Of a stretch of DNA of 64,000 bases, positions 35,602-47,399 are shown in pieces. Source of the DNA: Xenopus tropicalis (lineage: Eukaryota; Chordata; Amphibia; Anura; Pipidae); NCBI RefSeq assembly GCF_000004195.4, contig NC_030677.2:172222519-172286518 (forward strand), given 5' to 3'. Numbering within the stretch: the first letter of the stretch is position 1; the number at the start of each line of letters is the position of its first letter. The notes below the pieces were generated by a model, which worked only from the letters and a program-made list of their open reading frames with translations, did no database searches and was not told where the DNA came from. A program made the position numbers and the translations under genes.

Positions 35602-35929
35602 GGCTGATGCCACACCAGGCGTAGGGCTGATTTTTTCGGCAAGCGGAAAAGCGCTTGCCGAAAATTCAGCCCTACGCCTGCTACTTGTGCCTGCACCCGA
35701 ATGAATGGAATACGCTCGGGTGCAGGCACATGTAGCCGATATACGCATGAAAACGCGCGACTTTGCATTCTCTCGCGTTTTCGTGCGTATATCGGCTACA
35801 TGTGCCTGCACCCGAGCGTATCCCATTCATTCGGGTGCAGGCACAAGTAGCAGGCGTAGGGCTGAATTTTCGGCAAGCGTTTTTCCGCTTGCCGAAAAAA
35901 TCAGCCCTACGCCTGGTGTGGCATCAGCC
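35602..35929. mobile_element. Near-perfect palindromic Harbinger-like MITE (family C2)
   Basis: 328 bases with TTA at 35599-35601 and 35930-35932. Both ends read ggctgatgccacaccaggcg. The arms, with cttgccgaaaattcagccct and gtgcaggcacatgtagccga, mirror around about 35767. Mirror symmetry gives near-identical open frames on both strands, which are not genes. Confidence 0.93.
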
Positions 35930-36289
35930 TTAGTCTCTTATACCCTCCAAAGTCATATTTTCCAGTCTAAAATGAATATTTCCTCTAGGCTCATACACTT
36001 TAGCACCCGCTCCCCCTCTGGCATGCCACTCTAATAATTCCTGCACTGGCTTCTGTAACCTTTCAGAATACAATTCAAATGAATTACCCTGACATTCAAA
36101 ACAGTATATTAATCTGACCCTCTGTACAGCTCTGAACTTATCTCCAGGTTCTCACCAAACTGTTTGTTATGCTCCTATAATGACCTGCTCCTCAACTCCT
36201 CATTCTCTATTAAACCAAGTCACTATTCGCATCTTGATGCTATGCCTTTAGAGTGTGCCATTTAATCATTACCGTTAGAGATAGGGGAA

Positions 36290-36640
36290 GGGAATCTGTG
36301 CTTGAGACAATGATACAGTATGTTATTAATTTGAAGTATTTAATATTCACATTGATTACCTGTACTCCATGCTAATGTGTTTTCTTATCATTATGATTGC
36401 ATGGAATTCATATAAGGTCAGCACCATAAGGGACATCGCAGGGCTAAAGAGAAATGCTTCTGTAACGGGACCTGGAAAGGGTTACTTTTGATAAGGGCAG
36501 TGAGTATATTCATAGATAATTAGCTCCATAACTGCAGATGCATGCAAATGAGTGGGGAACATGCTGCTGGAACATATGGTTATTTAAAGAATATGATTGT
36601 GTAATTAAACTGGAGGGCTGTTGATCCAAATATCTGTTGT
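36290..36640. other. Candidate conserved noncoding element
   Basis: Repeat-free, with an octamer-like atgcaaat at about 36,543 and several TAAT cores. Texture-based only. Confidence 0.25.
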
Positions 36641-36849
36641 TGTTGCAATTGTGAAGGTCTATTTTTTACCACTTCAGCAAATTTGTAAATAAGTTTTACC
36701 TTTGATCATTCCTGATGATCAAAGGTACATAGAAAAACGCACACGCTCACATATTCTGCAAGGGATAGTCTCGGAGGGAACTACATGAGGTATCACGCAG
36801 TTTTTGATCAAGCAGATTGGGAGTCCCAGCTAAGTGGCATGTTAGGAAT

Positions 36850-37099
36850 CAGGGCCGGAACTAGGGGTAGGCAGAGGAGGCACCTGGCTAGGGCGCAACG
36901 GTGGGGGGGGGCGTCAGGCAGGTGCCTCTCCTTTCACTTAGCCCTAGGTCCGTGCCTTTTTACCCTACCGCATCACCCCCCTTCAGCAGTCCAGTAACCC
37001 TGTGTGCATTCATAAGTGCGTGCCCATGGAGGAGGGGGGGTGGGCGGGTCATTCTGGCCAGGTTGCCTAGGACGCCCAGGCCGTCTTGGCCCGCCACTG
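36850..37099. mobile_element. hAT-like MITE family B with 8-bp duplication
   Basis: cagggccggaactaggggta at the left and cttggcccgccactg at the right, in inverse orientation to the copy at 21813. ttaggaat is at 36842-36849 and 37100-37107. Confidence 0.9.
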
Positions 37100-37123
37100 T
37101 TAGGAATTAACTTGTTTTTACAG

Positions 37124-37455
37124 TACAGGTATAGGACCCATTATCCAGAATGCTCGGAACCAAGGGGATTCCGGATAAGGAGTCTTTCCGTAATTTGGAT
37201 CTTCATACCTTAAGTCTACTAAAAAATCAATAAAACATGAATTAAACCCAATAGGGTTATTATGCATCCAGAAAGGACTAATTATATCTCAGTTGGGATC
37301 AAATACAAAGTACTGTTTTATTTTTACGGAGAAAAAGGAAATCAATTTAAAAAATCTGAATTATTTGATTAAAATGGAGTCTATGGGAGACAGGCTTTCC
37401 ATAATTCGGAGCTTTCTGGATATTGGGTTTCCAGATAACAGATCCCATACATGTA
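37124..37455. mobile_element. MITE family A, full copy 3
   Basis: TA-CAGGTATAGGACCCATTATC at the left and agataacagatcccatacatg-TA at the right, 25 bases downstream of a hAT-like MITE. Confidence 0.88.
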
Positions 37456-38033
37456 CTACACACTGTGGGGTTTTCACATGATTTTATGGATTCATTTCGG
37501 GCAGTACCATGGATTCGACCGAAACTGAATCCTGATGAAAAAGGCTGAATCTTGGCAAAATCTCAAACCAAATCCTGGATTCCGTGCATCCAGGATCCAG
37601 TGCATATTTAATTATATTTATGTGGAAACACTGGTGTATATGTTTAGGTGGCCACACACTGACATACTTCCCACTTTCTGACCTGTTAGTCTCATGGCCA
37701 CTTTATTATTATTTGATTCATTGAGGTCAACAGCCCAAACAATCAGACCTGCTGGAAGTGAAGAGGAGATGTATAGAAATGTTATTGTACATCAGTTGCC
37801 TTACAGGCTGGTGGCTGGTTAAAGCACCTTTAACCAAATTAACAAAAATGATAAGTATCTTTTATTAATTGTTATTTAAAGTAAGTGGTGTTTATTTAAC
37901 TGCTGTGGTTTATTTTTTTTGCTGCCTTAGCCTAATTAGCAAAGTTTGCTGGGTGGGGTTTAATTAGTTGCACCTAGACAATATAAAAACTGGGAATCCA
38001 GTGAAGATTGATCTAGTAGTGACTAGCTGCTCT
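37456..38033. other. Intergenic tract, nothing recognised
   Basis: It includes a tccggattccgtgcatccagg-like mirrored stretch near 37,570-37,600. No family assigned. Confidence 0.35.
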
Positions 38034-38036
38034 TTA

Positions 38037-38445
38037 GGCTGATGCCACACGTGGCGTTTTTACGCTGCGTTTTTTCTCAGCCTAAAAACGCTGCACAAGC
38101 CACACAGCCCCTGACTAAGGCGTTTTTCAGCCTAGTACTGGTGACTTAGCAAATCCCGTTTCCATGGTGCTAATAGTGCGAAATAGTAAAAAACGCTGCG
38201 TATTTCCGCAAGGTCTGGCAACTGCCTTTGTGTATACATAGGAATAGCTTGCTTTGCAAATACTGGCGTATTTCGGCCAACGCCTGAAAAATCTGTGCTA
38301 AGGCGTTTTCTAGCGTATTTCCGCATTGTGTGGTTTGCTTCGAGTCTTTTCAAGTTATTTCTATGGATGATGATATCAGGCGTTTTTCAGCTGCTGAGAG
38401 AATTAGAAAATACGCAGCGTAAAAACGCCACGTGTGGCATCAGCC
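38037..38445 (-). mobile_element. 409-base Harbinger-like MITE (family C2, copy a)
   Basis: TTA at 38034-38036 and 38446-38448. Ends are ggctgatgccacacgtggcg and its complement. It is the same length as, and roughly 95% identical by eye to, the copy at 63435-63843, in opposite orientation. It includes a 73-codon open frame present in both copies but starting at TTG; this follows from shared ancestry. Confidence 0.93.
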
Positions 38446-38584
38446 TTAGATGAGTGCTCTTTTAATGGGTGTCTGTAAGTGAAGTTAAAAACACAGGAGT
38501 TAAAACAAAAGGAGTTTAAAACATGGTAAAAAGTTTATTTATTCTAAGTCTTTTTTACCCTGTTTCTGTTTAGGGCAGTTTCCT

Positions 38585-38738
38585 CTCAAGGCAACTTTCG
38601 GTGACTTCAGCAAATTGTAGCGAAACTTATGCCATCCCACTGGCGATTTACATTCTTGCCAGTGGGATGGCATTGCGGGGAGGTTAGTCGCCCGCGGCAA
38701 CAAAGATTTGTCACAAAGGCTCCCATTAGAGCCCTAGA
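38585..38738. repeat. Partial Harbinger-like MITE (C1 relative)
   Basis: ccagtgggatggcattgcgg, aggttagtcgcccgcggcaa and agagccct at the right end match C1; the left half is cut. Confidence 0.7.
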
Positions 38739-38739
38739 G

Positions 38740-39090
38740 CAGTGCTGTCCAACTGGCGGCCCACGGGCCACATGTGGCCCTTGACCCCCCTCTGTGTGGC
38801 CCCCCACCTGTCTGGCTGCTTTAATGGCTTACCTTTGTGTAAATTTTAAATGGTATCAGTACTGAGATTAACTGCCCCCTGCATGGTTCACACCTCAGAT
38901 TCAGGCTGTAATCCCTCTGTATTGTTTAAACACGTAATCCCCTGTGTTGTTCACACCTTTTAGTTTCTGCATTGTTCACCCCCTGCAGTGTTCACACCTC
39001 AGGCTCAGGCTGTAATCACCCACATTGTTCCCCTGTTCACACCTCAGTAGGAGCAGTGCCAGTATTCTGTCACTGTATGTACTGCCTGAC
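38740..39090. mobile_element. hAT-like repeat, 5' part
   Basis: cagtgctgtccaactggcgg, cccacgggccacatgtggcc is a common hAT-type start in vertebrate genomes. Internal repeated ttcacacctcag...ctgtaat blocks follow. It runs into the 34-base minisatellite, which may belong to the same element. Confidence 0.6.
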
Positions 39091-39092
39091 AT

Positions 39093-39812
39093 GTATGGCA
39101 CACACAGGCAGCATAGGGCAGGCAGAGTATGGCACACACAGGCAGCATAGGGCAAGCAGAGTATGGCACACACAGGCACCATAGTGCAGGCTGAGTATGG
39201 CAGCACAGACAGCATAGGGCAGGCAGAGTATGACAAACACAGGCAGCATAAGGCAGGCAGAGTATGGCACACACAGGCACCATAGTGCAGGCTGAGTACT
39301 GCCTATATGTGCTACCTGCCCTACTCTGCCTGGGTGTGCCATATTCAGACTGCCCTACCCTGCCTGTGTGTGCCATACTCTGCCTGCCCTATGCTGGCTG
39401 TGTGTGCCATACTCTGCCTGCCCCTATGCTGCCTGTGTGTGCCGTACTCTGCCTGCCTTATGCTGCCTGTGTGTGCCATACTCTGCCTGCCTTATGCTGC
39501 CTGTGTGTGCCATACTCTGCCTGCCTTATGCTGCCTGTGAGTGCCATACTCTGCCTACCATATGCTGGCTTTGTGTGCCATACTCTGCCTGCCCTATGCT
39601 GGCTGTGTGTGCCATACTCTGCCTGCCTTATGCTGCCTGTGTGTGCCATACTCTGCCTGCCTTATGCTGCCTGTGTGTGCCATACTCTGCCTGCCTTATG
39701 CTGCCTGTGAGTGCCATACTCTGCCTACCATATGCTGGCTTTGTGTGCCATACTCTGCCTGCCCTATGCTGGCTGTGTGTGCCATACTCTGCCTGGCTTA
39801 TGCTGCCTGTGT
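39093..39812. repeat. 34-base minisatellite with an internal inversion
   Basis: The unit gtatggcacacacaggcagc+atagggcaggcaga (34) is repeated about 6 times to about 39,297, then about 15 times in the reverse orientation to 39,812. In the second block a 5-unit (170-base) period is visible: the variants tgagtgccatactctgccta and ttgtgtgccatac recur at 39,537 and 39,707. Since 34 is not a multiple of 3, Cys-rich frames appear in all phases; they are artefacts. Confidence 0.95.
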
Positions 39813-40616
39813 TATGCACTTTGGTAGAAATAATATAAATGGAGTGAAACACTCCATTGAGAAGGATCTGGGGATTTTTGTAGATAACAAATTGTCTAAT
39901 TCCAGGCAGTGTCATTCTGTGGCCACTAAAGCAAAAACAATATTCTCTTGCATAAAAAGGGCATTGACTCAAGGGATGAAAACATAATTTTGCCTCTTTA
40001 TAGGTCCCTGGTAAGGCCTCACCTTGAGTATGCAGTGCAGTTTTGGGCTCCAGTCCTTAAGAAGGATATTAATGAGCTGGAGAGAGTGCAGAGATGTGCA
40101 ACTAAATTGGTAAAGGGGATGGAAGATTTAAACTATGAGGTTAGACTGTCAGGGTTGGGGTTGTTTTCTCTGGGGGGAAAAGGCACTTGCGAGAGGACAT
40201 GATTACTCTGTACATTAGAGGGGATTATAGGCAGATAGGGAAGTTTTTTTCCCATAAAAATGACAAGAGGTCACCCCTTTAAATTAGAGGAACAGAACTT
40301 TCATTTGAAGCAGCGTGGTTGTTTTTTTCACGGTGAGGGCAGTGGGGTTGGGGAATGCCCTTCCTAGTGATGTTGTGATGGCAGATTCTGTTAATATCTT
40401 CAAGAATGCCTTGCATGATTTCTTGACCAAGCATAATATCCAAGGCTATTGTGATACTACAATTAATATTGAAGTTGGTATATATAATTTATGTAGGTGA
40501 GTGTACATATAGGTCAGAATGGGTCTATGTGTGGGTGCTGGGAGTAACTTGGAAGGGTTGAACTTGATGGACTTTGGTCTCTTTTCAACCCAACTTAACT
40601 ATGTAACTATGTAACT
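39813..40616 (+). mobile_element. CR1/L2-type LINE 3' end (copy 2)
   Basis: RT C-terminal coding remnants in at least three frames: EKDLGIFVDNKLSNS, then [17 protein letters not shown] and [12 protein letters not shown], then FTVRAVGLGNALPSDVV to a stop near 40,500. Frameshifts fall near the A run at 39,952 and the G run at 40,173. The 3' end is gaacttgatggactttggtc and caacccaacttaactatgta with an 8-base tandem tail. It follows the minisatellite directly. Confidence 0.88.
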
Positions 40617-43330
40617 GTCGGTTGGCACTGTCATCTGTGTACAGTGTGTAGATACACTGATATATGTATTGTAAACATGGGTTTGGGTACAACAATATGT
40701 GTCTGTGTGCATTCAAGAGTGTTTGCATGTTAAACAACAACAATAGAAATTCCAGCAAACATATAAAACTACAAAACATTTCTATTGTTTTTTATACCAC
40801 ATCATTCTGTAATATTTGTAACGAATAATGCAAAACTGGATTTTTCCAACAAGAAAATTCAAACCATTCCCACCTCAGAAACTGGATAAAAGGTCAAACA
40901 CCCTACACCCCCACACATGTTCTCATTTCATCCTGGGGCAACTCTGTCTCCTTGATGGATACTGGAATGGCAGTCTTTGTAATCCATCCCTGCACCTTTT
41001 GACAGCTTAGTAATTAGTTACTGGAGGCTTTTAGTTCCATTATCATAAGCAGGCTTTCTGCACTGGAAATAAAAGACAAGAATGAGTCTAAGTGAACTTC
41101 TTGGGCTTGATGGGTTTTGGTCTACATTTTAAGTCAAACAGAATGTCACAAGGATCACTTGCTAGGGGAAATCAACAGAAAATTGAAAGGTATTAATACC
41201 CGTGCCATAAGATGTTGCTTATTTGGAATAAAGGCGTTCAGCCTATGTAGCACTCGCCTCCTCTCTGCAGTTCAAGGTTGGAAAGGTTTGCTCTTGGTCA
41301 AACAAGTGTAGTTCTGTAATGCTGCTCTGAAAATGACCACTCATTACGAGCTCTGAAGAAATAGTACTCTTTTTTTAAATATGAAGTGGTTAGATTTCTT
41401 ATTGCTGTCAAAACCAGTAACAGCATGTTAACCAGACTAAAGGCCTAGATGATATGACCATAGGCCCAAGGGTTACCTGAGCAGGCAATAAGAGATTTCT
41501 AAACTACCTGCCATCCCTGCCACTCCTTGTATGTGTATCATGAATGATGCTCAAGAAATAGGTTGTGCCAGGGGACTCCCACCTATACGCTGCAACTTTT
41601 GTATCCAGTAAATATACACAGACATGCAATCTATATTTGTCCCCACCCCACTAGTAGTGCTAGATGATATCTGGGATTGTATTAGTGGGAATTTTGTGTT
41701 ATTTTTACTGTTACTGCAAAAAATACCTCCTTAAAAAGCAATATTCTTGGCTAAAACAATATAGTTTCCTTTTATAAAGATCCAATGTAAAAACAAAATA
41801 AATGATTAATTGCTAATATCACATATTGCCTATAAAACATTTGGTGCTCCATATGCCACAGAATTCCAGCTGTGTTTATTTCTACCTCAGCTGGGTGAAC
41901 AATTTTAGAAATAACTTTTAATATGTTATGTAGACCCTGATATTCCCAGGCACGTTTTTAATGGCCTGCTGATTATTTGAGGGGTTTCAGTTATATGATT
42001 TTTTTTCTGCCCCTATTTCAACTGCAATTAAGAATTCTGTACAACTGCCTATGCTTATAAGTATATTGTATATTTAATGTTTCAGACCTAATTAATTTTC
42101 CAAACTACCATTCAACTTGCTTGGGTTAGGGCCATTATAATAAACAGCCAATAGGGACATATATCAGGACAGTGACGCCCAACATCAGACTTTTTATCTC
42201 CTATGACTTTTGACCTCTGAGACCCCTCAATCAACTGAAAGAGGTCTACCACGAGAACATTCTATGGTAGTTGGCTCTTCTCTATGTCAGTTAGCACAGA
42301 CCATTACTTTATTTTCTACCTCATTATGTTTATGTTCACCTTGAGAGTATTAAAAAGTAACAGCAATTTGCTTCAGAATATAATTGCCCTGCACATCATA
42401 CTAAAGCTTACAATAATACAAACATCCCCTTTAAACAGAGCTGTAGGCATACTCTACAACAATAGGCAATGGTTTTCTCCCTTATGAGAAAAGACTTTTC
42501 ACTAAAGAAGCTTTTGGCTAGAATCTTGATCATTTTCAGTATTCATTTGATAAGGGCCATCAAACATATCAAGATAATGAAAGTATAATTGCTAATCAAT
42601 TTAGTCTCTGGCATCAAACAGTCAACAATTCATTATCACTGATAGGATTATGTATAGATTTTTCAATAGTACAACTCTAATAACAGAAAAAATAACTATT
42701 AACTGAAATGTACAGGGTGTTAAAACCCGTTAGTTATTAGCCAATTTGCTAGATAAAATTGTTAAAATAGTCATTAATTTTGATTAATGGAAATTTTGCA
42801 TTACAGGGTTCATTTACTTACAAGATGTAAGAGCTATGCTCACTGATGGCACAACATTTCTCCCATAAGTACACAATATGCATAACACTTGCACCTAGTT
42901 CTACTGATTAATTGCTATGCTCTGTGCTCTTGTGCTGGTTGAGTTTTGATAGCCCAGGGTTCAACATGCAAGGAAATTAGCTTACGTTGTATTACAACTA
43001 GGCCCTATCTAAAAGGGACATTTGGGGCAGGTTCATACCTAAATATAATTAAAGCAAAAGTGACCACCTCACTCCAGAAACTATATTCTTAAAAGTGCTT
43101 TAAACGTGCATTAAATCTTGGGATTGTGGCAGAGAAATCCACATGACCTGTGTCTGATGGAACTAGCAGCACACCAGCAGTAAAATGACCCTGCTATCTC
43201 CCATTTTATTTCTGTTTATACCTAAACATACACATACACATTTGCAAAGGTGGGGGCAGGGTGAAAAGTGCAATAAACCTGTCGGTTGGGCCCAAAAGGC
43301 ATAGCTCTCTGCATTTGCTTAAAGCAAAAA
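40617..43330. other. Intergenic tract, nothing recognised
   Basis: AT-rich, low-repeat. No protein fragment or terminal-repeat pair recognised. Confidence 0.4.
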
Positions 43331-43334
43331 GCTG

Positions 43335-43929
43335 GAAAAAAGGAGAAAAGGCACAAATTACATAGCAGTTAATAGATAAAATCTGTACAATATAATGGGG
43401 TTTTATCTGTTATCTGCTAAGTAACCTGTGCCTTTTCTCCTGCTTAAGGGCTCTGGCACACGGGGGAGATTAGTCGCCCGCGACAAAACTCCCTGTTTGC
43501 GGGCGACTAATCTCCGCAAGTTGCCTACCCCTGCCATCCCGCCGGCGAACATGTAAGTCACACGCGGCGGGGCGATTTCAGGAAATCGGCGAAAAAGACT
43601 CGCAAGTCTTTTTCGTCGATTTGAGCGAAATCGCGCCGCCGCGTCTGCCATCCCGCCGGCGACTTACATGTTCGCCGGTGGGATGGCAGGGGTAGGCAAC
43701 TCGGGGAGATTAGTCGCCCGCGAACAGGGAGTTTTGTCGCGGGCGACTAATCTCCCCCGTGTGCCAGAGCCCTAAATGGCTGCCCCCATGGCTACACAGC
43801 AGCTTATTTATATTAACTAAAGTAGCGAATCTGTAGCAAACACACCAGTTGTACCAGTGCAGTGAAACAGTACATTATATTGTAATTACTTTTATACACT
43901 TTCATTTTTTGGTGTTACTGTTCCTTTAA
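43335..43929. mobile_element. Kolobok/T2-like MITE interrupted by a Harbinger-like MITE
   Basis: The two pieces (about 43,335-43,444 and 43,776-43,929) align in order with the intact copy at 51868-52279: aggcacaaattacatagcag, cctgtgccttttctcctgc | atggctgcccccatggctac, then ttactgttcctttaa. TTAA is at the right end (43926-43929). The left end is missing. Confidence 0.82.
43448..43772. mobile_element. Palindromic Harbinger-like MITE C1, nested
   Basis: 325 bases with TAA at 43445-43447 and 43773-43775. gggctctggcacacggggga at both ends. It shares the sequence of the copy at 27254. It lies inside the T2-like element whose uninterrupted paralogue is near 52,130. Confidence 0.92.
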
Positions 43930-44085
43930 AGAGAGGATGTTCCTTTAAATGCATCAATGAATTTTGTGCCTCTTAGTGCTGTTGCCCTTGGATCTGAGGC
44001 ATCGGTAAATGACTCAAATGTTGGGAGTTTGTATTCTGCTGTTCAAACACTTCACTCCTGTAATAAGTTACCACTAGATCAGTAG

Positions 44086-44396
44086 CCCAGGTATGGAATC
44101 TATTATCCTGAATACTTGGGAATTGTGGTTTTCTGAATAAGGAATATTTTCATAATTTGGATCTCCATACCTTAAGTCTGCTGAAAACCATTTTAAACAT
44201 TAAAAAGACCCAATAGGATTGTTTTGTCACCAATATGGATTCATGCAGCTTAGTTACCATCAAGTACAAGGTTCTTTCTTATTATTACAGAGATAAATAA
44301 AACCATTAAAAAAATTATAATTTGCTTAAAAGAGTCTTCCCACAACTTGGAGCTTTCTGGATAACAGGTTTCCGGATAAGGGTTCCCATACAAGTA
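44086..44396. mobile_element. MITE family A, copy 4 (diverged)
   Basis: caggtatggaatctattatc at the left and ggataagggttcccatacaag-TA at the right, with the family's tttggatctccataccttaa inside. Confidence 0.82.
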
Positions 44397-45379
44397 ATTA
44401 CTATAAACTGACATGAGCTGACATGGCAATTTCACCATCAATTTAATTGCAATTTGCAGCAGTATTGACAATTAGCTACAAATTAATAATAATTTGCTCC
44501 ACAAAATATCATCAATCAAATCACTGCACCGGGAATTAGTCGTACTGAAGCCAAGGCAGTAAACTAACATGCAGAATTCAATGGACAATAAAAAAAAGAA
44601 ATCAGAGAAAATTGCATCAAAGAAAAACAATGAACCTAAGTTCAAGGAACACAGCAAGTCAGGGCCAACACCTAATAAATACAAATAAAGACAGAAACAT
44701 TCCATTAATAGTGAGGTATATATATAATTACCAACATGGCTATAACATTTTTAGAATTAGATGACCACAGTCTTGGTTGAGAAAGCTCCACAGAAGTTCC
44801 TATGCATTTTTATTTCTAGTTGTTTTTCCCCACTCATCTTTTTTTTTTTTAATAGAAACCAGGGAACTGAGAATGAGATTTGGTAGCACCTGATTCAGTG
44901 CCAGATATTAACCTCATTTTCTCTTCACGTTTTGACAATTTCCTATGGCCATTTAGCTTAGCAGCAGCCAAGAGCACACTGAACATGTGCAGTGCCACTG
45001 ACACTAAAAAAGCTGGCCTACCAAAACCAGCAGCTTTTCAGCCTCCTGAGCCTCTGGGCTGGTCCAGTAAGTTTAGGATATAAAATTTGTCATTTGTTTG
45101 TCATCTTTTTAAATGTGTTGGTGGGTAAAGAATGTACTTTATTATTTGTATGAGGCCTAACAGTAAACAAATACATTAATAGATTGGCTATTAAAACTGG
45201 TAACGCATTGTATAACTTCTCAGTGTCGCATAAATGAATGAAGATCTTGATAAAACATTTCTGAAGACATATCATTTGAGCGCTATATGTATATATTTAT
45301 TGTTATTCATTTATATTTTCCAAGAATGCAGAAGTATAGTTAAAGATGAAGAGCTATTAAAATGGTCAACATGTAAAAT
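44397..45379. other. Intergenic tract, nothing recognised
   Basis: AT-rich; no element or protein seen. Confidence 0.4.
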
Positions 45380-45640
45380 GCGCCTAGAGGCATAAGACAG
45401 AGCGAGCAGTCATTTATGTGTCAATTTCCATTATCTGGTACAATTCACACGAGTCCAATCAATTCATGGCAATTCAAAAACAACACAATTATTCAGTGAA
45501 GGGGATAAGTTTAAAGGAAAGAGCGGGGAAATTGATTGGAAAGATGCTTCACTCTATTGTTGAGCAAGTGATATTAACTAAATGGTTTTGGTGCTAACCA
45601 GTGAAGAGCATATAAGGCAGGAAATAGCTATGAATGTTCT
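45380..45640. other. Candidate conserved noncoding element
   Basis: A repeat-free tract with dense motif-like blocks (gtcatttatgtgtcaatttc, caattcatggcaattc, ggggaaattgattgg). Texture-based judgement only. Confidence 0.25.
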
Positions 45641-46267
45641 GTCCTCTTGATGTATTTGTACGTAGAGATCACAAAGTAATTGCAAGTAATTGCTAAAATG
45701 ACTTTGTTCTGTATTTTGCAGTATTGTTGAGACTAACTGGTACAAATTCAGCAGGAGATTCAGAACTGAATTTTATTTTTATTTTTTTAGATTTTATGCT
45801 CTTATACGAAGGGCCCTCTTAATAGTTATATTGGCCTGTCTTTGTGTATAATCAGAATGTTCTGAAATCCTACTAACCCCAGACACTCGTGTGTAAGCTG
45901 CCCTTGCCTAGCATGAATGCTGCTAATATTTATCAAGGAAAGTTCAGTGTGCAAAGTGCAATTTCACATGCAAATCGCCATGGTTTTTACTTTTTAAAGG
46001 AAAACCTACAAACCTGAACAATGTAGGGCTCTATCAAGTTATATTGAATAAAACAGCTCATATATAAAACCCTGCTTCATCTAGTTAAATTTTCATTTAA
46101 ATATACATTTTTGGTAGTATGTGCCATTGGGTAATCCTATATAGAAAATGTAAGTAAGATAGCAGTAGTGAATTCTCACAAGTGGCAACATTGAAGGATA
46201 CAAATTATATATTTAAGTGCTAAAAACTTAATCAAGCCCAGCACTTTGTTAGCTAGAGCTAGAGATT

Positions 46268-46690
46268 AGTGATGAGCGAATCTGTCCTGTTTCACTTTGC
46301 CGAAAAACTTTCAAATCTTACGAAAGTTGCCCATTTTGCGAAAAAATCCGCCACTTGCGAAGAGCAGAAATTCGCAGCAAATCCATGCCTTGCGAATTAT
46401 TTCGGCCACCACTAGTAATGATGAGTGATTGTTTTTGCTAGGCATGGATTCGTGAAATTCCACATTTTTTTGTGAAGCATAGCCAAAAATTTGCTGTGAA
46501 AAAATGTTGCGACAAAAAAAAAAAAAAATGTCCATTGACTTTAATGTATTTGGAGTGAGGAAAAACGACCATTGATTTTAATGCAAGAAAAAAAGACGGT
46601 GGCGTAAACATTTGTTGACTTCAATGCATTCTGCTAATATGTCTCTGTTTTCAGCAGTTTTGTGAATTTTTCGACAAAGCAAAACAGGAC
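46268..46690. repeat. Frog repeat, gatgagcgaat type
   Basis: tagtgatgagcgaatctgtc, gccgaaaaact, then ggcatggattcgtgaaattc. Shorter members are at 58,675 and 59,695. Confidence 0.6.
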
Positions 46691-46697
46691 AAATTCC

Positions 46698-46869
46698 CAA
46701 AGTTGCCTCGCAAGGAAACTTCGGGCGACTTCAGGAAACCGAAGCGACGATTATGCCATCCCACTGAGGATTAACATTCTTGCTGGTGGGATGGCATATT
46801 GGTGAGATTAGTTGCCCACAGTAGTGACGATTTATTGCAGGCGACTTATCTCCCCGTGTGCCATTGCCC
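46698..46869. repeat. Partial Harbinger-like MITE (C1 relative)
   Basis: aagttgcctcgcaaggaaac, ggtgggatggcat and ctccccgtgtgcca at the right end. It stops at the TTA that also begins the next element. Confidence 0.7.
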
Positions 46870-46872
46870 TTA

Positions 46873-47067
46873 GGGTGAAGACACACAGAGCTATTAGTAG
46901 CAGCTACTTGTCACAGCTACTAAAATAGACAATGCCGATTATTTACTTATAATTGTCTCTGCGTGTGTTTTAGCAGAGGCAATTCTTAGTATTGTCTATG
47001 GCAGGGTATTTTCTGGGGTTTACTATCCATTACAAGTAGCTGCTACTAAGTAGCTCTGTGCAGCTTA
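46873..47067. mobile_element. Harbinger-like MITE family D
   Basis: gggtgaagacacacagagct at the left and agtagctgctactaagtagctctgtg at the right are inverted. TTA is at 46870-46872. The right end is worn. Confidence 0.65.
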
Positions 47068-47399
47068 TATTAATGTACAGAGTAAACTTGCATATAATGA
47101 ATTGGGTGCAGACTTTGCAGTTTACATTATTTTCGGAGCTGTTTTGTTTTTCATGAGCTGCCAAGATAATGAATTTTGTAACAACAGTGCCACCTGTTGG
47201 TCAGTAACTGTACAGTTGGAGAGGTACATTCAGAAAAAAAACAGAGAACTGTTTTGATGTTGCTCTGCTCAGGAAAGAGATGGCAAAGATTACCTGAGAT
47301 TTCTGATCTATTGTAAAATAAAAACTTGCAGCTTAAAAAGAAAATACAAGGCATATAATATATTTTGCAAACAGCATTTCCGCAATCTTTTTTTTAAAG

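Noticed and set aside
35599..36034. Mirror-image open frames on both strands (ARVQAHVADIR)
   Set aside because: They exist because the MITE is a palindrome; identical peptides from both strands are not evidence of genes.
38132..38353. 73-codon frame also present at 63,527-63,748
   Set aside because: Conserved only because the two MITE copies are young and similar. It begins at TTG, and several of the few changes alter the peptide.
39264..39987. Cys-rich repetitive frames on both strands
   Set aside because: Produced by the 34-base minisatellite, which is open in every phase; the end of the longest frame runs into a LINE.
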